Assembly: GCA_019347585.1 (NCBI GenBank)
Contig: JAHWLC010000017.1
Coordinates: 1 to 10,519 of the forward strand
Reading direction: 5' to 3'
Length of the DNA: 10,519 nt
DNA from: Actinomycetota bacterium
Lineage (GTDB): Bacteria > Actinomycetota > Acidimicrobiia > Spongiisociales > ZC4RG35
The notes beneath the pieces were generated by a model that did not search any database, was not told where the DNA came from, and saw nothing but the letters and a program-made list of their open reading frames with translations. Below are positions 1-7,121 of this stretch, piece by piece (positions within the stretch are counted from its first letter, which is position 1; each line of letters begins with the position of its first letter). Made by a program: the position numbers and the translations under genes.

Positions 1-1359
1 GACATCGACGCTTACATCGCCGACGCCGGCGCCAGCGAGGCCCTCACCGTGCTCTACGCGGTCGAGTCGCCTCAGGATCCTTCGGTCGGCCCGATCATCT
101 TCGACCAATGGGAGACCGGCGCGTTCGCCGCCACCGTGGCCAACCCCGACTACCCGGACGAGGGGACCGAGAACATCTACTACTCGGACGGCTCGTTCGC
201 GGTCACCCCGGAAGGTGGTGAGACCACGGTCTTCGGTGGCGAGGGGACCGGCGACGTCGTCGCCCAGTACGTGGAAGGCCCCTTCGTCGGCGAGATCCTC
301 TGGGTCGAGCACGGCACCAAGGACGCCGCCTACGAGAAGCTGTCCGCCGCCGAGCTGGACTACGTGTGGGACCCGACCGGTCTCACCAGCGGTCTGCGCA
401 ACGAGCTGGCCGCCAATGAGGAGCTTGCCTTCTCGGTCAACCAGACCGAGGGCTTCCGGTATCTGGCCTTCAACATGCGCAAGCCGCCGATGTCCGACCT
501 GGCGTTCCGTCAGGCGGCGGCCGCGGTGATCAACAAGGAGCTGGTGGCCGACACCGTGCTCGCCGGTGCGGTGTTCCCCGGTTACACCGTCGTCCACCCC
601 GACCTGACCTTCTGGTACAACGAGGACGTCCCCCGGGGGGGATGGGCCGACGGTGAGCCGATGGGTGAGGGCGAGCGCATGGACCAGGCGATTCAGATCC
701 TCAGGGACGCCGGCTACACCTGGGAGACCGAGCCCGTGGTGGAGAGGGACGAGGAGGGCACCTTCCTCGACGTCACTCCCGGTTCTGGCCTGACCATGCC
801 CGACGGCACCGCGGTGCCGGAGCTGACGCTCCTGGCGCCGGGGCCCGGGTACGACCCGTTCCGCGCCACCTACGCCATCTGGATCAGCCAGTGGATGAAC
901 GACCTGGGAATTCCGATCCAGGCCGAGCCCACGGACTTCAACGCCATCGTGGCGGCGGTGTTCCCACCGCAGACGGCGGAGACGGCGCAGGACTGGGACC
1001 TCTACATGCTGGGCTGGGGTGGCGGCGACCCGTCGCTTCCCGGCACCTCGCAGGTGGCGTTCTTCCACTCCCGTGAGGACGCGGTGACCGGTGGTGGCTT
1101 CAACACCCCCGGGTTCAACAACGCGGACTTCGACGCGGCGGCCGACGCCTTCGAGGCGGCCACCACCGCCGAGGAGGCGCAGCAGTGGACCTTCGAGATG
1201 GAGCGGGTCCTCGCCGAGCAGCTTCCCTACGTGGTGCTGTTCCGGACCCCGATCATCGAGGCGTTCCGCGCCGATGTGGAGTTCCCGACGAACACCATCA
1301 TGGGCGGGCACAGCGGGTTCCCCAATGCCTGGCCCAACGGGGTGGAGGTAGGCGAGTAA
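1..1359 (+). CDS. Peptide ABC transporter substrate-binding protein, family 5 (5'-partial)
   Basis: This is the C-terminal 452 residues of an extracytoplasmic solute-binding protein of the SBP_bac_5 (DppA/OppA) family, which captures peptides or related solutes and delivers them to the permease pair. The frame is open from base 1, so the true start, signal peptide and any lipobox Cys lie upstream; the GTG at 49 is an internal codon. The family hallmark is visible at about residues 153-172: 'YLAFNMRKPP' followed by 'SDLAFRQA', where the family usually reads LAFN...P..D..VRQA. Further typical pieces are the 'QAIQILRDAGY' helix, the 'WISQWMNDLGI' helix and a late 'WDLYMLGWGGGDPS' strand-loop. 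The gene ends at TAA 1357-1359. A stem-loop and then the two permease and two ATPase genes follow, the classic order for this transporter class. The family assignment is firm. The substrate cannot be read from sequence, since family members also bind nickel, sugars and other solutes. Confidence 0.93.
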   Translation, partial: DIDAYIADAGASEALTVLYAVESPQDPSVGPIIFDQWETGAFAATVANPDYPDEGTENIYYSDGSFAVTPEGGETTVFGGEGTGDVVAQYVEGPFVGEILWVEHGTKDAAYEKLSAAELDYVWDPTGLTSGLRNELAANEELAFSVNQTEGFRYLAFNMRKPPMSDLAFRQAAAAVINKELVADTVLAGAVFPGYTVVHPDLTFWYNEDVPRGGWADGEPMGEGERMDQAIQILRDAGYTWETEPVVERDEEGTFLDVTPGSGLTMPDGTAVPELTLLAPGPGYDPFRATYAIWISQWMNDLGIPIQAEPTDFNAIVAAVFPPQTAETAQDWDLYMLGWGGGDPSLPGTSQVAFFHSREDAVTGGGFNTPGFNNADFDAAADAFEAATTAEEAQQWTFEMERVLAEQLPYVVLFRTPIIEAFRADVEFPTNTIMGGHSGFPNAWPNGVEVGE

Positions 1360-1382
1360 CCGCCTGACACCAATCAGCTAGA

Positions 1383-1414
1383 CGAGAAGGGCCCGGTCCA
1401 CCGGGCCCTTCTCG
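1383..1414 (+). terminator. Perfect intercistronic stem-loop after the binding-protein gene (terminator or mRNA-stabilising hairpin)
   Basis: The arms cgagaagggcccgg (1383-1396) and ccgggcccttctcg (1401-1414) are exact reverse complements, giving a 14-bp stem closed by the tetraloop tcca. It begins 24 nt after the binding-protein stop codon. The bases after it (cgccccgggtggg) contain no T-run, so it is not a canonical intrinsic terminator, although T-less hairpins are thought to terminate in some high-GC actinobacteria. The alternative is a 3'-end stabiliser or partial attenuator. Such a hairpin would let the binding protein be made in excess over the membrane and ATPase subunits, as is known for several ABC importer operons. 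The structure is seen directly; its function is inferred. Confidence 0.75.
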
Positions 1415-1483
1415 CGCCCCGGGTGGGTGCGCACCAGGGGGTGGGCGTCTAGGATGCCCCCACCTCTTCGGGACGGAAGGCGA

Positions 1484-1489
1484 AGGAGG
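1484..1489 (+). promoter_or_regulatory. Ribosome binding site that sets the TTG start of the first permease
   Basis: AGGAGG at 1484-1489 is a full Shine-Dalgarno match, placed 6 nt before the TTG at 1496-1498. No comparable site precedes the in-frame GTG at 1427 or the in-frame ATG at 1454. It therefore supports the TTG as the initiator of the permease gene. Confidence 0.8.
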
Positions 1490-1495
1490 ACGGAG

Positions 1496-2659
1496 TTGCT
1501 GAAGTTCATCGGACGACGTCTCATCCAGATGACCTTCCTCTTCTTCCTGTTCCTCACCCTGGTCTTCTTCCTGCTCGAGTCCCAGCCCGGGGACATCACC
1601 TCCCAGTTCCTCGACCCCAACATCCCGGCGCAAGTGCGCCAGCTGATCATCGAACGACTCGGCCTCGACGGCTCGGTGTGGAACCGGTGGTGGAATTACA
1701 TCACCAACTTCGTCACCGGCAACCTCGGGGTCAGCTTCTCCCAGTACCCGCGATCGGTCTTCGACGTCATCGTCGAGCGCATCCCCCGCACCCTGTTCCT
1801 GTTCACCTTCGCCACCCTGCTCGCCTACTTCATCGGCTTCACCCTGGGCAAGAGGGTGGCCTGGAAGCGCGGCGGCTTCTCCGAGCACGCGGTCACCATC
1901 GGCGGCGTGCTGCTCTACACGGTGTTCTATCCCTGGTTCGCCATCCTGATGATCCTGCTGTTCGGCTCCTACCTCGACATCTTCCCCATCAACGGATTCA
2001 TCGACCCGGGCTTCTGGAGGAACGCCCCGTTCACCGGCAATGAGGTGTTCAGCCAGCTCATCCTGTCCCTGGCCATCGCCGCGTTCATCGTCTCGGCCAC
2101 CGCCATCCTCGCCCGGCGCCAGGAGGAGCGGAGGACCGCCCGTCTCATCCGCGCGGTGGGTTATCCGCTGTCCGTCATCGTCTTGGTCGGCTTCTGGGTG
2201 ATCCGCTCCGAGATGCGCCCCTACGCCCTCGACATCGTCCACCACTCCATCCTCCCCATCATCACCCTGGCGTTGATCGCCTTCGCCGGGGTCATGCTGC
2301 TCACCCGCAGCTCGATGCTGGAGACGCTGCGGGAGGACTACATCCTCACCGCCCGGGCCAAGGGCGTCCCAGAGAAGGACATCAGGGACCGCCATGCCGC
2401 CCGCAACGCCCTGCTCCCGGTGGTCACCTCCTTCGTCCTCGGCCTGGCCTTCATCATCGGCGGCGGCGTTGTCACCGAAACGGTCTTCTCCTGGCCGGGG
2501 ATGGGGGCCCTGCTGCTCAACGCCACGGTGATCGAGGATGTCCCGGTGGCGACGGGGGCGCTCGCCTTCATCGGGGTGCTCGCCCTCCTCGGGCATCTCA
2601 TCGTCGACATCCTCTATGCGGTGCTCGATCCCAGAATCAGAATCGCCGGGCGGGAATAG
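1496..2659 (+). CDS. Peptide ABC transporter permease, DppB/OppB type, with an apparent extra transmembrane pair
   Basis: This is one of two inner-membrane channel subunits of the importer, 387 residues from the TTG start. I chose TTG 1496 because a perfect AGGAGG site precedes it and the protein then begins MLKFIGRRLIQ, running straight into the first membrane helix as DppB/OppB proteins do. Upstream in-frame GTG 1427 and ATG 1454 would add an Arg/Pro-rich stretch unlike the family. The family N-terminal pattern is present at about 55-80 ('RLGLDGS...YITNFVTGNLGVSF'). The cytoplasmic EAA loop that docks on the ATPase is at about 281-308 ('TARAKGV...HAARNALLP'). Hydrophobic segments lie near 11-27, 99-119, 133-155, 185-206, 220-236, 252-271, 307-329 and 353-374. 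The fourth and fifth are separated by a basic, charged linker ('ARRQEERRTARLIRA') and appear additional to the usual six. The next gene starts 8 nt downstream. Confidence 0.93.
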   Translation: MLKFIGRRLIQMTFLFFLFLTLVFFLLESQPGDITSQFLDPNIPAQVRQLIIERLGLDGSVWNRWWNYITNFVTGNLGVSFSQYPRSVFDVIVERIPRTLFLFTFATLLAYFIGFTLGKRVAWKRGGFSEHAVTIGGVLLYTVFYPWFAILMILLFGSYLDIFPINGFIDPGFWRNAPFTGNEVFSQLILSLAIAAFIVSATAILARRQEERRTARLIRAVGYPLSVIVLVGFWVIRSEMRPYALDIVHHSILPIITLALIAFAGVMLLTRSSMLETLREDYILTARAKGVPEKDIRDRHAARNALLPVVTSFVLGLAFIIGGGVVTETVFSWPGMGALLLNATVIEDVPVATGALAFIGVLALLGHLIVDILYAVLDPRIRIAGRE

Positions 2660-2667
2660 GAGCGAAG

Positions 2668-3816
2668 ATGACCGGCAGGCCCACCCAGGTAACCGAGGAC
2701 CAGAGCACTCAGGTCGACCCCACCGAGCTCGAAGAGCTCACACCTGCGGTAGAGGTCGGCGAGGGCGAGCTTCCCCGGTCGCTGTGGAGGGTCCGTCTCC
2801 GGCTCGCCTGGCAGGGATTCCGGAAGAACTGGCGGCTCTTCGCCGAGAACAAGATCGGGCTCGCCGGGCTCATCATCATCCTGATCTTCGCTGTGATGGC
2901 GCTTGCCTTCCCGCTCCTCCGCGCGGTGGGACCGTGGGATAACGATGCCATCTACGACCCGGTGATCGGCTACGACGCCCCGGTGGCCGAGCTGGAGGTG
3001 GTGCCGACACGGGCAGAGGTCACCGATCCCACCCAGCAGATCGACGCCATCGATGCCCAGCTCTGGTGTTTCGGGGCGCTGCCCGGCGACACCTGCCGCA
3101 TCCCCCAGCAGCCGGCCCCGCCCAGCGAGGGCCACCTCCTGGGCACCGATCCCCTGGGCCGTGACATCGCCAGCCAGCTCACCTTCTCCACCAGGGCCGC
3201 CTTCCTCCTCGGGCTGATCGCAGCACTGGTCACCGTGGGCATCGCCACCTCGATCGGCTCCATAGCCGCCTTCTACGGAGGCTGGCTGGACAACTTCCTG
3301 ATGCGCTTCGCCGACCTCATCCTGTTGATGCCCCTGATCCCGATCCTCATCGTCATGTCAGGGCTCTGGGAGATAAACCTTCCCCTGCTCGGGGTGCTCA
3401 TCGGGGTACTCAACGGGTTCGGAGGCACCGCCATCGTGCTCAAGTCACAGGCCCTCTCGGTGAAAGTCAAGCCCTTCATCGACGCGGCCCGGGTCTCCGG
3501 GGGGTCGAACATGCACCTGATCTTCAGGCACATCGTCCCCAATGTCCTCCCCCTCAGCTTCCTCTACATGATGTTCAGCGTCACCGAGGCGGTCTCCCTC
3601 GAGGCCACCCTCTCCTTCTTCGGTTTGCTCAACGTCGACATGAGCTGGGGGATCATGCTCAACACCGCCCAGAGCCAGGGCTATCTACGCAGCGGCTTCG
3701 AGTTCTGGTGGCTGCTGATCCCAGCGGGGGTGGCCGTGACGCTGCTCGCCGCCGGCTTCTTCTTCGCGGGCCGGGCCATGGACGAGGTGATCAACCCCCG
3801 GCTCAGGGCGCGATGA
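2668..3816 (+). CDS. Peptide ABC transporter permease, DppC/OppC type, with a long extracytoplasmic loop
   Basis: This is the second channel subunit, 382 residues, partner of the upstream permease. The ATG at 2668 follows a GGAG site (2659-2662) that overlaps the previous stop codon. An acidic N-terminal tail of about 35 residues precedes 'LAWQGFRKNWRLFAENKIG', the usual entry into helix 1 (about 64-84). The DppC signature 'HLLGTDPLGRDI' is at 156-167. The EAA loop is at about 270-295 ('FIDAARVSGGS...FRHIVPNVLP'), and further helices lie near 176-200, 213-232, 236-254, 291-311 and 349-368. About 70 residues separate helix 1 from HLLGTD. This is much longer than in compact DppC proteins of about 300 residues, and the loop holds the only two cysteines (C134, C143), which could form a disulfide outside the membrane. 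The stop overlaps the next start (ATGA at 3813-3816). Confidence 0.94.
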   Translation: MTGRPTQVTEDQSTQVDPTELEELTPAVEVGEGELPRSLWRVRLRLAWQGFRKNWRLFAENKIGLAGLIIILIFAVMALAFPLLRAVGPWDNDAIYDPVIGYDAPVAELEVVPTRAEVTDPTQQIDAIDAQLWCFGALPGDTCRIPQQPAPPSEGHLLGTDPLGRDIASQLTFSTRAAFLLGLIAALVTVGIATSIGSIAAFYGGWLDNFLMRFADLILLMPLIPILIVMSGLWEINLPLLGVLIGVLNGFGGTAIVLKSQALSVKVKPFIDAARVSGGSNMHLIFRHIVPNVLPLSFLYMMFSVTEAVSLEATLSFFGLLNVDMSWGIMLNTAQSQGYLRSGFEFWWLLIPAGVAVTLLAAGFFFAGRAMDEVINPRLRAR

Positions 3817-4868
3817 CGGACACCCGGGCCCGCACCGCCGGGGAGGAGACGCCCTCGCCCATGCCCGGCGACGAGGCACCCCTCCTCGAGGTGAAGAACC
3901 TGGTGATGAATTACGAGATCAAGACGGGCATGGTCTCCGCGGTGGAGGACGTGTCCTTCGCCGTCCCCAAGGGCAGGTCGCTCGGCCTGGTGGGGGAGTC
4001 GGGATGTGGCAAGACTTCCATCGCCCTCACCCTCATGCAGCTCCTCCCCAACAACGCCCGAATCCTCGGAGGAGAGGTGGTGCTCGACGGGCAGAACCTG
4101 CTCGAGCTCGGCGAAGAGGAGATGCGCAAGCGCCGCTGGGATGACATCGCCATGGTCTTCCAGGGGGCGATGAACTCCTGGAACCCGGTGTACACCGTCG
4201 GCGACCAGATCAGGGAGGCCATCTACCTCCACTGGGAGCCGAGACCCTCCTACGACGAGGCGATGGCGAAGATCAGCGAGCTCTACGAGCTGGTCGGCCT
4301 CAACCCCGGGATGATCGAGCGCTACCCCCACGAGTACTCGGGAGGCATGAAGCAGCGCGCCGTCATCGCCATGGCCCTGTCGTGCAGTCCCAAGCTGATC
4401 ATCGCCGACGAGCCGACCACCGCCCTCGACGTGATCGTCCAGGAGCAGATCCTCGAGGAGCTGCGCAAGGTCCAACACGAGTTCGGGATGAGCGTCATCT
4501 ACATCTCCCACGACATCGCGGTCATCGCCGAGATCACAGATCTGATCGGGGTGATGTACGCCGGGAAGGTGGTCGAGCTGGGCAGCACCCGGGAGATCTT
4601 CGCCAACCCTCGCCATCCCTACACCTGGCTCATCCTCTCCTCCACCCCCTCGATAACCGGGCCGCGCCGCCAGCTCGCCCCCCTCGAGGGCGAGCCCCCC
4701 AATCTCCTCGACCCGCCCCCCGCCTGCCGCTTCCATCCCCGCTGCCCCTTCGCCACCGACATCTGCCACGAGAGGGAGCCGCCCCTCGAGGAGATCAAGC
4801 CCGGGCACTGGGCCGCCTGCTGGCACCACGAAGAGGTCCCCACCGAGCTGGTCACGGAGTCCCGATGA
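3813..4868 (+). CDS. Peptide ABC transporter ATP-binding protein, DppD/OppD type
   Basis: This is the cytoplasmic ATPase subunit that powers import, 351 residues. The ATG at 3813 overlaps the TGA of the preceding permease as ATGA, which suggests translational coupling; only a weak AGGG (3805-3808) precedes it. Upstream in-frame starts would run deep into the permease gene and are not credible. All ABC motifs are intact: Walker A GESGCGKT at 61-68, Q-loop Q117, signature YSGGMKQ at 175-181, Walker B LIIADEP at 195-201 with catalytic E200, D-loop TALD and the switch His H233. The C-terminal oligopeptide-transporter extension carries 'HPYTWLILSSTPS' and a cysteine set C305, C311, C318 and C336. 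Such cysteines are conserved in this subfamily and have been linked to an iron-sulfur cluster in a DppD structure. Assignment to the D rather than F subunit rests on gene order and sequence style. Confidence 0.95.
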   Translation: MTDTRARTAGEETPSPMPGDEAPLLEVKNLVMNYEIKTGMVSAVEDVSFAVPKGRSLGLVGESGCGKTSIALTLMQLLPNNARILGGEVVLDGQNLLELGEEEMRKRRWDDIAMVFQGAMNSWNPVYTVGDQIREAIYLHWEPRPSYDEAMAKISELYELVGLNPGMIERYPHEYSGGMKQRAVIAMALSCSPKLIIADEPTTALDVIVQEQILEELRKVQHEFGMSVIYISHDIAVIAEITDLIGVMYAGKVVELGSTREIFANPRHPYTWLILSSTPSITGPRRQLAPLEGEPPNLLDPPPACRFHPRCPFATDICHEREPPLEEIKPGHWAACWHHEEVPTELVTESR

Positions 4869-5950
4869 CAGCCACCGACGAGACCAGGGTGGCCACCGAG
4901 ACCAACGGGGAGGTCAGGGTCAGGGTCGAAGACCTGAAGAAGCTCTTCCCGGTGAGCAAGGGCCTCTTCCGCCGCACCACCGAGTTCGTCCACGCCGTCG
5001 ACGGGATCAGCTTCGAGATCAGGGCGGGGAGGAGCCTGGGCCTCGTCGGGGAGTCCGGCTGTGGGAAGACCACCACCGGGCGCATGCTGGTCAAGCTGGA
5101 GGAGGCCACCGAGGGGACCATCCTCCTCCGTGACGAGGACACCGGCAAGATGCTCGATGTCGTCGACATCACCAGCAAGGACGATCGCAAGGAGTTCCGC
5201 CGCAACGTCCAGATGATCTTCCAGGACCCCTACGAGTCGATGAACCCCCGCCGCACCATCTACGACGTGGTCGCCGAGCCCCTCACCGTCCACGACCTGG
5301 GCACCACCGAGGAGCGGGAGCGGCGGGTCGTGGACCTGCTCGGCCTGGTGGGGCTGACCCCTCCCGAGCCGTTCCTCTTCCGCTACCCCCACGAGCTGTC
5401 CGGGGGCCAGCGCCAGCGGGTGGCGATCGCCCGAGCCCTGGTCATGGAGCCCTCCTTCGTCGTCGCCGACGAGCCCACCTCCATGCTCGACGTCAGCATC
5501 CGGATCTCGATCATGGGCCTCATGCTCGACCTGGCCAAAGAGCTCGGTGTCACCTATCTCTACATCACCCACGATCTGGCGGTGGCCCGCTACATGTGCG
5601 ACCAGATCGCCGTGATGTACCTGGGGAAGATCGTGGAGATGGCCCCCACCGAGGAGCTCCTGGAGAACCCGATGCACCCGTATACCAGGGCCCTCCTCTC
5701 CGCGGTCCCGGTGCCCGACCCTTCCTACGACCGGCCCCCGGTCCAGATCGAGGGCGGGGTGGCCCGCGCCATCAACCCGCCCGACGAGTGCCGCTTCATC
5801 CAACGCTGCCCGTTCGCCGAAGAGGTGTGCGCCACCGCCCATCCCCCCCTCTACGACCGGGGCGGCGACCACCTGGTCGCCTGCTACCTCGTCGACGAGA
5901 ACGGGGGCTGGACCGGACCGGAGCGTGCCAGGCTCGATCTCCGCTCCTAG
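4865..5950 (+). CDS. Peptide ABC transporter ATP-binding protein, DppF/OppF type
   Basis: This is the second ATPase subunit, 361 residues, expected to pair with the DppD-type subunit in a heterodimer. The start at ATG 4865 overlaps the preceding stop (ATGA, 4865-4868) and has GGAG (4856-4859) 5 nt upstream. The N-terminal '[20 protein letters not shown]' is typical of the F subunit. Intact motifs are Walker A GESGCGKT at 62-69, Q-loop Q120 in '[15 protein letters not shown]', signature LSGGQ at 178-182, Walker B VVADEP at 199-204, and switch H236. The D-loop reads SMLD instead of the more common SALD. The C-terminal extension has '[16 protein letters not shown]' and cysteines C309, C315, C322 and C340, spaced like those in the partner ATPase. 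The next gene, an acyl-CoA racemase, begins after only 9 nt, so this gene probably shares a transcript with the catabolic genes downstream. Confidence 0.95.
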   Translation: MTATDETRVATETNGEVRVRVEDLKKLFPVSKGLFRRTTEFVHAVDGISFEIRAGRSLGLVGESGCGKTTTGRMLVKLEEATEGTILLRDEDTGKMLDVVDITSKDDRKEFRRNVQMIFQDPYESMNPRRTIYDVVAEPLTVHDLGTTEERERRVVDLLGLVGLTPPEPFLFRYPHELSGGQRQRVAIARALVMEPSFVVADEPTSMLDVSIRISIMGLMLDLAKELGVTYLYITHDLAVARYMCDQIAVMYLGKIVEMAPTEELLENPMHPYTRALLSAVPVPDPSYDRPPVQIEGGVARAINPPDECRFIQRCPFAEEVCATAHPPLYDRGGDHLVACYLVDENGGWTGPERARLDLRS

Positions 5951-5959
5951 CAGCCCCTG

Positions 5960-7099
5960 ATGCCGGGCCCTCTCGCCGGGGTGTCCGTCGTGGAGATGGC
6001 GGGTCTCGGCCCCGCCCCGTTCTGCGGCATGCTGCTCGCCGACCTCGGCGCCGACGTGATCCGGGTGGACCGGGCGGGGGCGGCGGCCGGGATGGATGAG
6101 CCTGATCGGCTCGACCTTCACAACCGGGGGAAGCGGTCGATCGCCGTCGACCTCAAGACGGAGCCAGGGGCCGAGGTGGTGCTCAGGCTCGCCGCCGGCG
6201 CCTCGATCCTCATCGAGGGTTTCCGGCCGGGGGTCATGGAGAGGCTCGGCGTCGGACCTGCCCGCTGCCTCGCCGCCAACCCCGCTCTGGTCTACGGCCG
6301 GATGACCGGCTTCGGGCAGGAAGGCCCGTGGTCCGCGATGGCCGGGCACGATATCGACTACATCGCCATGTCGGGAGCCCTGCACGCAATCGGGCCCGAG
6401 GAGGCGCCGGTGCCACCGCTCAATCTGGTCGGCGACTACGGCGGCGGGGGGATGCTGCTCGCCGTGGGAGTCCTCGCCGCTCTGGTCCGGGCCCGGGCCA
6501 CCGGATCGGGCCAGGTGGTGGATGCGGCGATGATCGACGGGTCCGCCCTCCTCACCACCTCGCACCACGGGCTCATGGCCGGGGGATGGTGGCAGGATCG
6601 GCGCAGCTCCAACCTGCTCGACGGTGGCGCTCCCTTCTACTCGGTCTACGAGACCGCCGACGGGCGGCATGTGGCGGTGGGAGCGCTCGAGCCGGAGTTC
6701 TTCGCAGCCCTGCTCGACGGTCTCGGGCTGGACGACGATGACGTGCCCGCCCAGGCCGAGCGGGTGGGGTGGCCGGAGATGCGGCGCATCCTCGCCGACC
6801 GCTTCGGCGCCGAGACCAGGGACCACTGGGCGGAGGTGTTCGCGGGGACCGACGCCTGCGTGGCGCCGGTGCTGTCTCTGGCGGAGGCGCCCCGGCATCC
6901 CCACAACCATTCCCGCGGAACCTTCTTCGAGGCCGACGGGGTGGTGCAACCGGGCCCCGCCCCCCGCTTCTCCGCCACCCCGGCAGGGGTGCCCTCCATG
7001 CCTGTTGCCGCGGGCGCCGACACCGACGCCGTTCTCGCCGGCCTGGGCTATACCGAGGCCGAGGTCGGTAAGCTTCGCGACTCCGGAGCAGTGGCGTGA
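5960..7099 (+). CDS. mcr: Alpha-methylacyl-CoA racemase (CaiB/BaiF, CoA-transferase family III fold)
   Basis: This 379-residue cytoplasmic enzyme is predicted to interconvert (2R)- and (2S)-2-methylacyl-CoA, which makes branched-chain acyl-CoAs usable by S-specific beta-oxidation. The N-terminus 'PLAGVSVVEMAGLGPAPF' and 'LLADLGADVIRVDR' are standard for the family III fold. The residues that mark racemases rather than transferases are present. H130 in 'GHDIDYIAMSG' and D159 in 'NLVGDYGGGGM' match the catalytic His126/Asp156 pair known for Mycobacterium tuberculosis MCR. E244 in 'GALEPEFFAALL' matches its conserved Glu. Length fits the bacterial family (about 360-380). The ATG at 5960 gives the expected N-terminus but has no good Shine-Dalgarno site; it sits 9 nt after the ATPase stop, so translation may depend on reinitiation. 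An acyl-CoA synthetase follows after 22 nt. A formyl- or succinyl-CoA transferase is the alternative, less likely given the His/Asp pair. Confidence 0.9.
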   Translation: MPGPLAGVSVVEMAGLGPAPFCGMLLADLGADVIRVDRAGAAAGMDEPDRLDLHNRGKRSIAVDLKTEPGAEVVLRLAAGASILIEGFRPGVMERLGVGPARCLAANPALVYGRMTGFGQEGPWSAMAGHDIDYIAMSGALHAIGPEEAPVPPLNLVGDYGGGGMLLAVGVLAALVRARATGSGQVVDAAMIDGSALLTTSHHGLMAGGWWQDRRSSNLLDGGAPFYSVYETADGRHVAVGALEPEFFAALLDGLGLDDDDVPAQAERVGWPEMRRILADRFGAETRDHWAEVFAGTDACVAPVLSLAEAPRHPHNHSRGTFFEADGVVQPGPAPRFSATPAGVPSMPVAAGADTDAVLAGLGYTEAEVGKLRDSGAVA

Positions 7100-7112
7100 C
7101 CGCCCGAGACAT

Positions 7113-7117
7113 GGAGG
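7113..7117 (+). promoter_or_regulatory. Ribosome binding site that sets the GTG start of the acyl-CoA synthetase
   Basis: GGAGG at 7113-7117, extended to GGAGGAGA, lies in the 22-nt gap after the racemase gene, 4 nt before the GTG at 7122. The frame is open far upstream through the racemase gene, so this site is what fixes the synthetase start. Confidence 0.75.
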
Positions 7118-7121
7118 AGAA

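Noticed and set aside
49..1359. GTG at 49 as the start of the binding protein
   Set aside because: The frame is open from base 1, there is no ribosome binding site before 49, and the sequence lacks a signal peptide and an N-terminal lobe, so the gene begins outside the window.
1450..1455. Possible -10 element TAGGAT upstream of the first permease
   Set aside because: It fits the loose TANNNT consensus, but no -35-like hexamer lies 16-18 nt upstream and there is no extended TGN. A single hexamer in this sequence is weak evidence, though an internal promoter after the stem-loop remains possible.
1298..2596. 432-codon minus-strand open frame over the first permease
   Set aside because: The composition is dominated by Glu, Asp, Gly and His, the mirror of hydrophobic membrane codons on the other strand; no domain is visible.
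2725..2739. Two GAGCTC palindromes three bases apart
   Set aside because: They encode Glu-Leu repeats in the acidic N-terminal tail of the second permease (ELEEL); no sign of a regulatory site.
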